Below, in pieces: positions 44,275 to 52,845 of a stretch of DNA of 64,000 nucleotides (within the stretch, counting starts at the first letter, position 1; each line of letters starts with the position of its first letter). This stretch comes from Puniceibacterium sp. IMCC21224. Its GTDB lineage: Bacteria; Pseudomonadota; Alphaproteobacteria; Rhodobacterales; Rhodobacteraceae. The position numbers and the translations under genes are program-made. The notes beneath the pieces are model-generated. The model did not search any database, was not told the DNA's origin, and saw nothing but the letters and a program-made list of their open reading frames with translations. The stretch lies in contig NZ_LDPY01000002.1 of assembly GCF_001038505.1 (NCBI RefSeq), forward strand, positions 377,717 to 441,716, read 5' to 3'.

Positions 44275-46323
44275 GTGGAATTTCTGAGCGACTCTGTCAT
44301 GTTGTCTGCCGCTGGAGAGGCGCTTGGCATCATCTTGCAGCCTGAACGGCTGATGTTCCTGTGGCTGGGCGTGCTGATCGGGCTGGCGCTGGGGCTGATG
44401 CCCGGTATCGGCGGGTTGACCGGATTTGCGCTGCTGGTGCCGTTCACTTACACGATGGACCCTTTCGCGGCTTTTGCCATGCTGCTGGGGATGCACGCGG
44501 TCGTCACCACGTCCGACACCATCCCGGCGGTACTGTTCGGCGTGCCGGGGTCGGCGGCCAGTCAGGCCACCGTGCTGGATGGCCTGCCGATGACCAAACG
44601 TGGCGAGGCCGGGCGCGCGCTGAGCGCGAGCTACATGGCATCGCTGCTGGGTGGGTTGATCGGCGCGCTGCTGCTGGCAGTGACATTGCCGGTGGTGCGG
44701 CCACTGGTGCTATCCATCGCCACGCCGGAACTGCTGGGCCTGACCATTTTCGGCATTGCCATGGTGTCCACGCTGTCGGGCAACGCGCCGATGCGAGGCA
44801 TGGTGGCGGCCTGTCTGGGCATCTTGATCGGCATGATCGGTACCAACGTCCAGACCGGGCAGATGCGCTGGACCGGTGGGCTGCTCTATTTACAGGACGG
44901 ACTACCGCTGTTGCCGGTGCTACTGGGCATGTTTGCCCTGCCCGAGCTGTGCGATCTGGCGATCGGTCGCAAGGCGGTGGCCGAAAGCGTGAAATTCAAC
45001 GCCCGCGAAGGGATGAAGCAGGGTGTCACCGACGTCTTCCGCAACTGGTCTCTGGTGCTGCGGTGCAGCGGCATCGGCGCAATCATCGGCGCCATTCCGG
45101 GCATCACCGGATCGGTGGTGGACTGGATCGCGTACGGCCACGCGCTGCAATCGGAAAAGGGCGCCAAGGAAACATTTACCAAAGGTGACGTGCGCGGCGT
45201 GATCGCGCCGGAGGCGGCCAACAACGCCCTGAACGGCGGCTCTCTGGTGCCCCTGCTGGCCTTTGGCGTGCCCGGAGGTGCAGCCACCGCGATCCTGCTG
45301 GGCGCAATGATGGTACATGGCTTTATCCCCGGCCCGGACATGCTGACCAAGGATCTGAACGTCACCTATTCGATGATCTGGTCGATCGCGCTGGCCAACG
45401 TCTTTGGCGCCGGGCTGTGTTTCCTGCTCTCCGGGCAGTTCGCCAAGATTTCCACCCTGCGCTACACGCTGATCCTGCCGGTCATCATGGCCATCGTCTA
45501 TATCGGCGCCTTTCAAGGGTCGCGAAGCTGGGGCGACCTTTATGCGCTACTGCTGTTCGGGGCGCTTGGCTGGGCGATGAAGCGACTAAAATGGCCGCGC
45601 CCGCCGCTGATCCTCGGTCTGGTGCTGGGTGTGCTGATCGAACGGTATATGTCGATCTCGTTCCTGCGCTACGATATGGGTTGGCTGCTGCGTCCGGGCG
45701 TGGTGGTGTTTCTGGTCCTTTCGGCTCTGGTCCTGCTTGGCCCGCTGTTCACGATGCTGCGCACTGGCGGGCTGGCACGGCTGAAACCCAGCGGCAGGGT
45801 CGATGTCGGCCCAGCGGATCTGATGTATGTGCTGTTCATCGGCACCGGACTTTACATGCTGATCACCGCGCAGGCCTGGTTCTTTAACGCCAAGATCGGG
45901 CCGACGGTGATTTCGGCCACCCTGGTCATCGCGGGGACGATCAGCCTGGCCTACAAGGTGTTCGTCGGTCGGCCCGCCGCTTCGGTCGCCGAAGGGGGCG
46001 CGATCCACATGGATCTGGAATCAGACGGCGACGAGGCATTGCCGAACAAGGTGGCACTGGGCCGGGCAGCGCAATTCTTTGGCTGGTTTGTCGCCTTTCT
46101 GGCCTGCGTCGCGGTCATCGGGATGATCCCGGCGGTGCCGCTGCTGATCGTCGCCTACATGCGTGTCGAGGGACGCGAACCGTGGCGGCTTTGCCTGATC
46201 CTCGCTGCCTGTGTGACGGTCGTGATCTATGTGGTGTTCGATCAGATCATCGGTATCCCCTGGCCGGACAGCCTGCTGGGGAACTGGTTCCCGACGGTCG
46301 CGCGTTACATCCCCTCGATGTGA
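44275..46323 (+). CDS. TctA-TctB fusion, tripartite tricarboxylate transporter permease
   Basis: 682 residues from GTG 44275 (GAGG about 11 bases upstream). TctA part: GLMPGIGGLTGFALLVPFTY, FGVPGSAASQATVLDGLPM, IPGITGSVVDWIAYG, APEAANNALNGGSLVPLLAFGVPGG. The C-terminal about 180 residues are a TctB domain ending YIPSM. Same length and architecture as the protein at 29555; the two are paralogues. Works with the SBP at 42155 and perhaps the one at 49589. Confidence 0.9.
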   Translation: MEFLSDSVMLSAAGEALGIILQPERLMFLWLGVLIGLALGLMPGIGGLTGFALLVPFTYTMDPFAAFAMLLGMHAVVTTSDTIPAVLFGVPGSAASQATVLDGLPMTKRGEAGRALSASYMASLLGGLIGALLLAVTLPVVRPLVLSIATPELLGLTIFGIAMVSTLSGNAPMRGMVAACLGILIGMIGTNVQTGQMRWTGGLLYLQDGLPLLPVLLGMFALPELCDLAIGRKAVAESVKFNAREGMKQGVTDVFRNWSLVLRCSGIGAIIGAIPGITGSVVDWIAYGHALQSEKGAKETFTKGDVRGVIAPEAANNALNGGSLVPLLAFGVPGGAATAILLGAMMVHGFIPGPDMLTKDLNVTYSMIWSIALANVFGAGLCFLLSGQFAKISTLRYTLILPVIMAIVYIGAFQGSRSWGDLYALLLFGALGWAMKRLKWPRPPLILGLVLGVLIERYMSISFLRYDMGWLLRPGVVVFLVLSALVLLGPLFTMLRTGGLARLKPSGRVDVGPADLMYVLFIGTGLYMLITAQAWFFNAKIGPTVISATLVIAGTISLAYKVFVGRPAASVAEGGAIHMDLESDGDEALPNKVALGRAAQFFGWFVAFLACVAVIGMIPAVPLLIVAYMRVEGREPWRLCLILAACVTVVIYVVFDQIIGIPWPDSLLGNWFPTVARYIPSM

Positions 46324-46375
46324 GCCGCTGGTCCGGGAACACTTTCAGACAAATTGCGAAACAGGAGAACGACAC

Positions 46376-46906
46376 ATGGCCAACACCCGCATTACCCCAG
46401 TCGATCCAGAGACCGCCAGCCCGGAACAGAGCGCGATCATCGCACAGCTTGGCGCCGGGCGCGGACGGATCCCGACGCCGTTCAACATCTGGCTGCACAA
46501 CCCGCGCCTTGCCGAAGGGATGGAGATTATCGGCACCCATATCGACGCCTCCCCGGTGCTGAGCGAGGCCGAAAGCGAGGTGGCGATCCTGGCCACGGCG
46601 GTCCACTGGAATTCGCCCTATGTCATCGGCAACCATCGCCGCCACGCTCTCAAGACCGGTGTGCCAGAAGCGGTTGTCGAGGCACTGCTCGAACAACGGC
46701 GGCCCGAGAGGGTCCAAGGGCGCTTTGGCGCGATCTGTGACGCAGTCTGCGACATCATCGCCGGAGGCGAGGTCGATGACGCACGCTTTGCCCGCTACGA
46801 CGCAGAGCTTGGCCGCGAGGTGATCGCCGAACTGCTGGTGACAGTGGGGTATTTCAGCTCTGTCTCGCTGGCCATGCGGCTGCATGACATGAAGCCCAAG
46901 GGCTGA
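46376..46906 (+). CDS. Carboxymuconolactone decarboxylase/AhpD-like protein
   Basis: 176 residues from ATG 46376, with AGGAG eight bases before it. The helical CMD/AhpD fold is seen from FNIWLHNPRLAEGMEIIGTHI to ILATAVHWNSPYVIGNHRRHAL. The CxxC redox pair of AhpD peroxidases is absent (WNSPYVIGNHRRH), so peroxidase activity is not expected; a lactone decarboxylase or related role fits the aromatic context. Last gene of the SBP-hydrolase-permease operon, convergent with the next gene. Confidence 0.78.
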   Translation: MANTRITPVDPETASPEQSAIIAQLGAGRGRIPTPFNIWLHNPRLAEGMEIIGTHIDASPVLSEAESEVAILATAVHWNSPYVIGNHRRHALKTGVPEAVVEALLEQRRPERVQGRFGAICDAVCDIIAGGEVDDARFARYDAELGREVIAELLVTVGYFSSVSLAMRLHDMKPKG

Positions 46907-47315
46907 GCGACGCGCGCGATGTGATGCCCTGCACTATGCCCCGTGGCGTCACTCTTCGTGCTGCAAACTCTGGATCGCGCGGCGAACCCCGCGTGATCGA
47001 GGCGCCAAGCAGCATTGCCGAGATCGAGGCAAGCACCGGGGTTGTCGCATAGGCCATCGCCAGCGCGGAAACCGCGCCAATGCTCCACCAGACCAGCGCG
47101 CTGTGGCTCAAACGCACGGCGCTGGACCTGCCAACAGTCACTCCGGCGATCACCGCCCCAATCGCTGCGGCACCCGACAGCACGGCCAGTCCGCTGACGT
47201 TGTCCACATGTACGATCAACGCCGCGGCCAGCCCCGGCCCGAGTGTCAACGCCAAGGCCGCGCACGGAAACGGCTGGGCCAGAGCATCCGCCCCGACCCG
47301 GCCAGGGTTGGTCAC
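46854..47315 (-). CDS. Hydrophobic membrane protein, possibly truncated MFS-like
   Basis: 153 residues from GTG 47315, overlapping the end of the HpcH gene. Four predicted membrane segments (residues about 15-110), then a polar tail that looks out of character (TRGSPRDPEFAARRVTPRG) and runs 53 bp into the convergent gene at 46906. This suggests a gene that has lost its true 3' end by frameshift. The first part resembles half of an MFS carrier, but I cannot assign it firmly. Confidence 0.4.
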   Translation of the reverse strand: MTNPGRVGADALAQPFPCAALALTLGPGLAAALIVHVDNVSGLAVLSGAAAIGAVIAGVTVGRSSAVRLSHSALVWWSIGAVSALAMAYATTPVLASISAMLLGASITRGSPRDPEFAARRVTPRGIVQGITSRASLSPWASCHAAAWPARQS

Positions 47316-48163
47316 ATCAGTGACTTGGCCTTTTCAAGCGTCGCATAGCTGCGTGACGGGCTGGTGAACAGGATATCATAACCTTCTTTTATCACCTCGG
47401 CGACGTTAGCGCCGGTCACATGCGGATGGGCGATGCGCACCCCCGCCTTTTTCGCAGCGGCAAGGATCTTGCGCTTGGCCTCGGCGACCACCGGGTGTTC
47501 GTACTGACGCGGAAACCCAAGCTGCTGGCTCAGGTCGCCTTCGCCGGTCATGATCGCGCCGACACCCGGTACGGCAAGGATCTCTTCGAGGTTTTCCATC
47601 GCCTCAACGCTTTCGATCATCAGGACCACCATGATCTCGCCCTCGGGGACCAGCGGCCAGACATCAGCGCGGGCGTAATATTCCGGCACCGTCAGACCCC
47701 AATACCGCGCGGCAGTGTTGGGCGCGTCGCCACGCAGCCCTTTGGGTTCATAGTTCGGCGCATCCTTGGGGCGGGCATAGCGGCAGGCGGCCACCGCGTT
47801 GCGGGCCTGATCGGCGGTCGCGATATGCGGGAAGATCACGCCATAGACACCCTGATCCAGCACCTGTTTCGCCATCCAGGTGTTCATCTCGGCGCCGTTT
47901 GCCGGGATGCGCACAAACGGCGTCACCTGCGGCTGCAACGCGCCGCCCTCGACGATGCGGCGACGGTTCAGCAGGAATTGCAGCGCGTCACGCAGTTCCG
48001 ACGCGGAATAGGGCGTATGCTCCATCTCGAACAGCACACCGTCAAGAGGCGAGAGGCCGAACTGAATCGCCTCCTCTCTATCAGAGCGGCCAAAGGCCAT
48101 GGTCGGCTTGCCGCCGTTTTCGAGTGTGGCGATGATGCCGTTCAGTCGGCCGATTTTTTCCAT
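47312..48163 (-). CDS. HpcH/HpaI family aldolase/citrate lyase
   Basis: 283 residues with AGGAGAG upstream. Class II pyruvate aldolase fold: EMEHTPYSASELRDAL, QVTPFVRIPANG, GVYGVIFPHIATADQARNAVAACRY, and metal ligands Glu in VLMIESVEAMENLEEI and Asp in GEGDLSQQLG. Such enzymes split 4-hydroxy-2-oxo acids into pyruvate or oxaloacetate plus an aldehyde or acid, the last step of meta-cleavage routes. This fits the LigJ and extradiol dioxygenase genes elsewhere in the island. Followed by the Pht5-like gene's operon partner order 49159 to 46854. Confidence 0.88.
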   Translation of the reverse strand: MEKIGRLNGIIATLENGGKPTMAFGRSDREEAIQFGLSPLDGVLFEMEHTPYSASELRDALQFLLNRRRIVEGGALQPQVTPFVRIPANGAEMNTWMAKQVLDQGVYGVIFPHIATADQARNAVAACRYARPKDAPNYEPKGLRGDAPNTAARYWGLTVPEYYARADVWPLVPEGEIMVVLMIESVEAMENLEEILAVPGVGAIMTGEGDLSQQLGFPRQYEHPVVAEAKRKILAAAKKAGVRIAHPHVTGANVAEVIKEGYDILFTSPSRSYATLEKAKSLM

Positions 48164-48184
48164 AAGTCTCTCCTTTTGTCGTGT

Positions 48185-49159
48185 TTAGAACCGCAGGAAC
48201 ATGTCTTCTGCCTTGAATAGTTTGGGGATCAGCCCCTGCTGATGGCCATAGCGGATCAGCGCGTCGATCGAGGCGCGGTTTGCCTCAAGGCCGTAGGGAA
48301 TGGGATCGTCGCCGACGATCTCGATATGCTTGAGATCCTTTTCCACGGTCTTGCCGCTCGCGGTTCCGGCGTGCAGCGCGTCAAGGTACGGCTGCTTGGC
48401 CGCGACAAAGGCATCGTAGAGCGCCCGCGCCAGGTCGGGGTTCTGCTTCAGCACGTCCTCTTTGATGGCAAGGCAACCGTGGATCGGGAACACGCCGTCC
48501 TTTTCGTAGACTTCACGGTCCAGCCGCGCCGCATCGGCAAACAGCGGCGCAAGGTTGTCGGGCAGCGCCGGTGCCGCCTCGTTCCAGCCCTCGCCGGGCT
48601 TGCCCGCGCGACCGACGCCTGCATCGCCGGTCACCGCCGCATCAATTTCTCCTGCCGCCATCATCGATACCAGCGACGATCCTTCGGCCACATGTTTCAC
48701 ATTGGCAGGCAGCTTTAGCGCCTGAACGTGTTCCTCGTCGTCGACGAACCAGGTCATCTTGTCGATATCGACGCCGTATTCGTTCTGCAACAACCCGCGT
48801 TTCCAGACGCCCGTGGTTACCGAATAGGCGCGGACACCGAATTTCTTGCCCTCCAGATCCTTCGGTTCTTGGATCCCGGATTCGGGCCGCACCACGAATC
48901 CGGCGTGATGGAACCGGCGCACAAAGAAGATCGGCAAGGCGATGATCGGCGCGCCATAGGCGCGGGCGATGATGTAGGTCGTCGGCGCGATTTCACAGAT
49001 GTCATAGGCCAGGTCCCGCACCATCGCGCGGAAGGCGGCGATATGCGGTTTGACATCGACAAAGTCGAGATTGGCACCGGGCACCGTAATCGCGCCGGAT
49101 TTCAGCGCCTCGGTGTAGGGATAGGTGCGCATGGCCACCTTGAGGATCGGTGCGGGCAT
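48185..49159 (-). CDS. 4,5-dihydroxyphthalate decarboxylase (Pht5)-like protein, subtype A
   Basis: 324 residues from ATG 49159 with AGGAG seven bases upstream. No signal peptide, although the fold is that of type 2 periplasmic binding proteins, as in Pht5. Hallmarks: FRAMVRDLAYDICEIAPTTYIIARAYG, ALPIFFVRRFHHAGFVV, EPKDLEGKKFGVRAYSVTTGVWKRG, IPYGLEANRASIDALIRY. Likely a cytoplasmic decarboxylase of a dihydroxylated aromatic acid, or else a leaderless binding protein. One of four paralogues in the island; closest to 54582. Precedes the HpcH aldolase gene by 21 bp. Confidence 0.75.
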   Translation of the reverse strand: MPAPILKVAMRTYPYTEALKSGAITVPGANLDFVDVKPHIAAFRAMVRDLAYDICEIAPTTYIIARAYGAPIIALPIFFVRRFHHAGFVVRPESGIQEPKDLEGKKFGVRAYSVTTGVWKRGLLQNEYGVDIDKMTWFVDDEEHVQALKLPANVKHVAEGSSLVSMMAAGEIDAAVTGDAGVGRAGKPGEGWNEAAPALPDNLAPLFADAARLDREVYEKDGVFPIHGCLAIKEDVLKQNPDLARALYDAFVAAKQPYLDALHAGTASGKTVEKDLKHIEIVGDDPIPYGLEANRASIDALIRYGHQQGLIPKLFKAEDMFLRF

Positions 49160-49588
49160 GGCGGGCTCCTGCTTGGGTACAAAAACGTGGGGTGCCCGGG
49201 ACATTGCCGGGCTGGTTCCCTTTAACCGGAAACGGCGGGCGACGTTTAATAGGAGATCGCACCAACCTCATAGAATTGCGTCCGCTTCCGCGCGGGCTCG
49301 ATCAGTTCAGGTCGGACAGGTGCGCCGATTTCGCAACTTTGGCATCTGGCCAGGGAACCGATGTGTGCCCTGCCGATAGGTTATTGCGATCCGGGCATCG
49401 GAACGCCTGCCGGGGCACGGGCATGGGATTGACCAAACACCCGCATGTGCGGCGTTAATCGTCGTGCAGCGCATTCGGGACCCACTCTGGCATATGCCAT
49501 ACGTCAAAGGTCCGCAGCGCCCTGTGTTGCATCATAGCCCGGGTGAACCCCATGGCGGATGCCTTGAAAAACTGGAGGAGGATCAATC
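49160..49588. other. Divergent intergenic region
   Basis: 429 bases between the leftward Pht5-like/HpcH genes and the rightward SBP gene; must hold two promoters. No clear dyad identified. AGGAGGATC precedes 49589. Confidence 0.35.
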
Positions 49589-50623
49589 ATGTTGTTTGGC
49601 TTATCAGGTAAGATCTTTGGACTGGCTGTGGCGCTGGCCGTCGGGTCCGGCGTTGCGGCGCAAGCCCAATCTGTCGAAGAGTTCTATTCAGACAATACGC
49701 TGACCATGATCGTCAGCGCTGGCCCCGGCGGAGCCAGCGACTTTTTCGGACGTCAGTTCGCGCCCTATCTGTCAAAGCATCTGCCCGGCAACCCCGACAT
49801 CATCGTGATGAACCAGCCCGGCGCCAGCGGCATGCAGGCAGCGCTGCTGTTGCAGGAACGCGGGCCATTCGACGGGTCGACCATCGCGCTGTTGCAGCGC
49901 AACAACTTTTACGTGCCGATCATCGACGAAAAGGTCAAGTTCCGCCCGCGCGAGATGCACTGGCTCGGCAGTCTGAACAAGGAATTCTATACCGTCATCG
50001 CGCGCACTGATTCTCCGGTGCAGACGTCCGAGGACCTGCTGACAACGCCGCTGATTCTGGGCGCCACATCGTTCAACAACGAAAACCGCACCTTTGCGGC
50101 GATGATGAACGAAATCATCGGCACCCAGTTCGACATTGTCACCGGCTATGACGGTAACGCGGCGGTCGGTCTGGCGCTGGAACGCAACGAAGTCCAGAGC
50201 CGGATGCAGACCGTCAACAGCCTGCAATCAGGCGAAGCGGGCGTGATGCTGGACGAGGGCAAGATCAACATCATCGCCCAGATCGGCATGGAAAGCGCGT
50301 CGCAGTACCCCGATCTGAAGAACATGATCGACTACGTGGCCGACCCCGAGGATCTGGCCTATGCCAGCTTCATGCTATCACCGCTGGCCGCCGGACGGCC
50401 GTTCGCGGCACCGGCCGGCGTGCCCGAGGACCGGCTTGCCGCCCTGCGCGCCGCTTTTGATGCGGCAGCCGCAGACCCAGAGTTCGTGGCCGAGATGGCG
50501 CGGCTCAAATCCGATCTGGAGCCGATCAACGGCGACGCTGTGCAAAAGATCGTCAACGATCTTTGGGATACACCCGCGCCGGTTCTGGAAAAGGTCAAGG
50601 CGCTGCTGACCCCGCCAAAGTAA
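49589..50623 (+). CDS. Tripartite tricarboxylate transporter substrate-binding protein (Bug family), no own permease
   Basis: 344 residues, signal peptide to about residue 27 (AAQAQ). The mature start SVEEFYSDNTLTMIVSAGPGG mirrors the SBP at 42155, as do NQPGASGMQAALLL and ILGATSFNNENRTFAAM, so both derive from one duplication. No TctA/TctB gene follows, so it may feed the fusion permease at 44275 with a second ligand. Confidence 0.85.
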   Translation: MLFGLSGKIFGLAVALAVGSGVAAQAQSVEEFYSDNTLTMIVSAGPGGASDFFGRQFAPYLSKHLPGNPDIIVMNQPGASGMQAALLLQERGPFDGSTIALLQRNNFYVPIIDEKVKFRPREMHWLGSLNKEFYTVIARTDSPVQTSEDLLTTPLILGATSFNNENRTFAAMMNEIIGTQFDIVTGYDGNAAVGLALERNEVQSRMQTVNSLQSGEAGVMLDEGKINIIAQIGMESASQYPDLKNMIDYVADPEDLAYASFMLSPLAAGRPFAAPAGVPEDRLAALRAAFDAAAADPEFVAEMARLKSDLEPINGDAVQKIVNDLWDTPAPVLEKVKALLTPPK

Positions 50624-50658
50624 GTCAGGCGCCCACATTCCGGGCAACAAGAATGGCA

Positions 50659-50688
50659 CAGCCACGGGCCGAACATGTCCCGTGGCTG
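50659..50688 (+). terminator. Hairpin after SBP gene
   Basis: CAGCCACGGG (50659-50668) / CCCGTGGCTG (50679-50688), 10-bp perfect stem, 10-base loop, 36 bases after the SBP stop and before the MFS gene. No T-tract. Confidence 0.5.
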
Positions 50689-50725
50689 CACTTATGATCG
50701 GACGAGGTTGCTTGCGAGGCAGGAC

Positions 50726-52000
50726 GTGAAACAGACGGAAGACGGCACCACGGCTTCTGACACGGTGCCGGGCAAGAAGATGACCGGCGGGCCGCGATTC
50801 CTGACCGCTCTGAAGCACCGCAACTATCGCCTGTTGTGGACCGGCACGCTGGTGTCCAACAGCGGCGACTGGCTGGACCAGGTGGCGCTGAACTGGCTGA
50901 TCATCTCGCAGAGCGGATCGGCGCTGGATCTTGCGGCTGTCAACCTGTGCCGTGCGGCACCGCTGATCGGGTTGATGCTGGTGGGCGGCGCCATGGCCGA
51001 CCGGGGTGACAAGCGGCGGTTGCTGATCATGGTGCAGTCGGTGGCGATGCTGTTGGCCGTGGTCCTGACCGTGCTGACCTTTTGCGGGACAACACCGGTC
51101 TGGGCGCTGTGCCTGATTTCGGCGGGGCGCGGGGCGATCATGGCCTTTAACCTGCCGCTGCGCCATGCGCTGATCCCCGCGCTGGTCCCACGAGAGGACC
51201 TGCCCAATGCCATCGCGCTGAATTCGGTGACGCTGAACACCACCAAGGTTCTGGGACCGCTGTCTGCGGGCCTGCTGATCGCGCAGTTCGGCCTCGCCAC
51301 CTGTTTTCTGGTCAACGCGGTCAGCTACATCGGCGTGTTGTGGACCCTGGCCGTGATGCAGCTGCCTGCGCATCCGCGTCGTGACAGCCGCGGAGAAAGC
51401 CTGGCCGCGTCGATCCGGGCCGGGGTGCAACATGTAATCGGACACCGCGTGTTGTTGTTGCTGGTGCTGGTGTCACTGCTGCCGGTGTTCCTGGGCCAGC
51501 CGTTCATCATGCTGCTGTCGGTCTTTGCCTACAGCGCGCTCGATTGGGGGCCGGTGGGGCTGGGGGTGTTGACCTCGGCGGCGGGTTTCGGCTCGATCGC
51601 GGGCGCACTGCTCATCGGCGGGTTTTCAACGCTGACGCGACGCGGCGACACCCTGTTGGTGTTGCTGCTGATCTTTGGGATCACCCTGATCGCGCTGGCG
51701 CTGAACCCGGTGGCGTGGATGGCGCCGGTGATCCTGATCTTTGCCGGGGCCGCCTACATGGCCTACAACACCTCGCTCAACACGATCCTGCAACTGAAGG
51801 TCACCGACGAATACCGGGGCCGGGTGATGAGCACGATGCTGCTAAACCGCGGGCTGGTGCCGCTGGGCACCTCTGCCGCCGCAGCACTGTCTGCCGTGGC
51901 AAGCATCCGCGTAAGCTATGCGGTGATGGGCGGGCTGATCCTGCTGTTCACTGTTTGCCTGCTGGCGTTTGCCCCGGCGCTGCGCAAACTTCGAGTCTGA
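50726..52000 (+). CDS. MFS transporter (MFS_3/enterobactin-exporter-like)
   Basis: 424 residues from GTG 50726; the frame is open to ATG 50675 but that would overlap the hairpin. About 12 membrane segments. ALKHRNYRLLWTGTLVSNSGDWLDQVALNWL at the start and GGAMADRGDKRRLLIMVQ in loop 2-3 are typical of MFS_3. Could export or import a pathway intermediate. Co-directional with the SBP and a GST gene 16 bp downstream. Confidence 0.85.
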   Translation: MKQTEDGTTASDTVPGKKMTGGPRFLTALKHRNYRLLWTGTLVSNSGDWLDQVALNWLIISQSGSALDLAAVNLCRAAPLIGLMLVGGAMADRGDKRRLLIMVQSVAMLLAVVLTVLTFCGTTPVWALCLISAGRGAIMAFNLPLRHALIPALVPREDLPNAIALNSVTLNTTKVLGPLSAGLLIAQFGLATCFLVNAVSYIGVLWTLAVMQLPAHPRRDSRGESLAASIRAGVQHVIGHRVLLLLVLVSLLPVFLGQPFIMLLSVFAYSALDWGPVGLGVLTSAAGFGSIAGALLIGGFSTLTRRGDTLLVLLLIFGITLIALALNPVAWMAPVILIFAGAAYMAYNTSLNTILQLKVTDEYRGRVMSTMLLNRGLVPLGTSAAAALSAVASIRVSYAVMGGLILLFTVCLLAFAPALRKLRV

Positions 52001-52016
52001 CTGCAAAGGAAACACC

Positions 52017-52829
52017 ATGCTTCTGTACCACGCCGCCAACAGCGTCTGTTCCCAAAAGGTGCGGCTGTGTCTGGCCGAGATTGGATTGGGCTATGACACC
52101 CATCGGCTGGACCTGATGAAAGGTGATCAGTTCGCGTCTGACTATCTGACGCTGAACCCCGATGCGGTGGTGCCGACGCTGGTGGATGCCGGGCATGTGA
52201 TCGTTGAATCCAGCCTGATTTGTGATTACCTCGACCGGACCTATAACCACGGCCGCCTGATGCCGTCTGACCCGGCAGCCGGGATTGCCGTGCGTCACTG
52301 GCTGCTGCGGTCGCTGGCGCTGCACGGTGCGATCAATACGCTGACCTTTGCCACCGCCAATCGGGGCGCCAAGTTTCGGGGGCTGACAGCCGAGGAACGC
52401 GAGGCAAAGCTGGCAAAGATGCCAAACCCGGTGGCGCGGCTCAAACTGATATCGTTGACGGACGACGGGCTGGCGTCGCCATTTGTGGCGCAGGCACTCA
52501 CGGATCTGTCGCGGGCCTTTGGGGACATGGGAACGGTGCTGTTGCGGCAGGACTGGCTGTCGGGGGCTGCGTTCGGGCTGGGGGACATCGGCGTGCTACC
52601 CTATGTCGACCGGCTAGAGCATCTTAGCTTTGGCGGGTTGTGGCAGGCGCGGCACCCCGAAATCGCGGACTGGTTGGCCCGGATGCGCGCGCGGCCGTCT
52701 TATGCGGATGCCGTGCTGGCGGTTGCCCCTGCTGGATCGCTGGAAAGGATGCGCGAGAACGGCACACCGCACTGGCCGGACATCGCCGCGATGTGGGCCG
52801 CGACTGACGCAGGATCGGGGCCGGTTTGA
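52017..52829 (+). CDS. Glutathione S-transferase family protein
   Basis: 270 residues from ATG 52017 (AAAGGAAA upstream). Thioredoxin-like N-domain: LYHAANSVCSQKVRLCLAEIGLGYD with the SxC active-site region, NPDAVVPTLVDAGHVIVESSLICDYLD glutathione-binding loop; then an all-helical C-domain. In aromatic pathways GSTs isomerise ring-cleavage products or cleave ether or halogen bonds; which one applies here is unknown. Confidence 0.85.
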   Translation: MLLYHAANSVCSQKVRLCLAEIGLGYDTHRLDLMKGDQFASDYLTLNPDAVVPTLVDAGHVIVESSLICDYLDRTYNHGRLMPSDPAAGIAVRHWLLRSLALHGAINTLTFATANRGAKFRGLTAEEREAKLAKMPNPVARLKLISLTDDGLASPFVAQALTDLSRAFGDMGTVLLRQDWLSGAAFGLGDIGVLPYVDRLEHLSFGGLWQARHPEIADWLARMRARPSYADAVLAVAPAGSLERMRENGTPHWPDIAAMWAATDAGSGPV

Positions 52830-52845
52830 CCCGGCCCGTAAGGCG

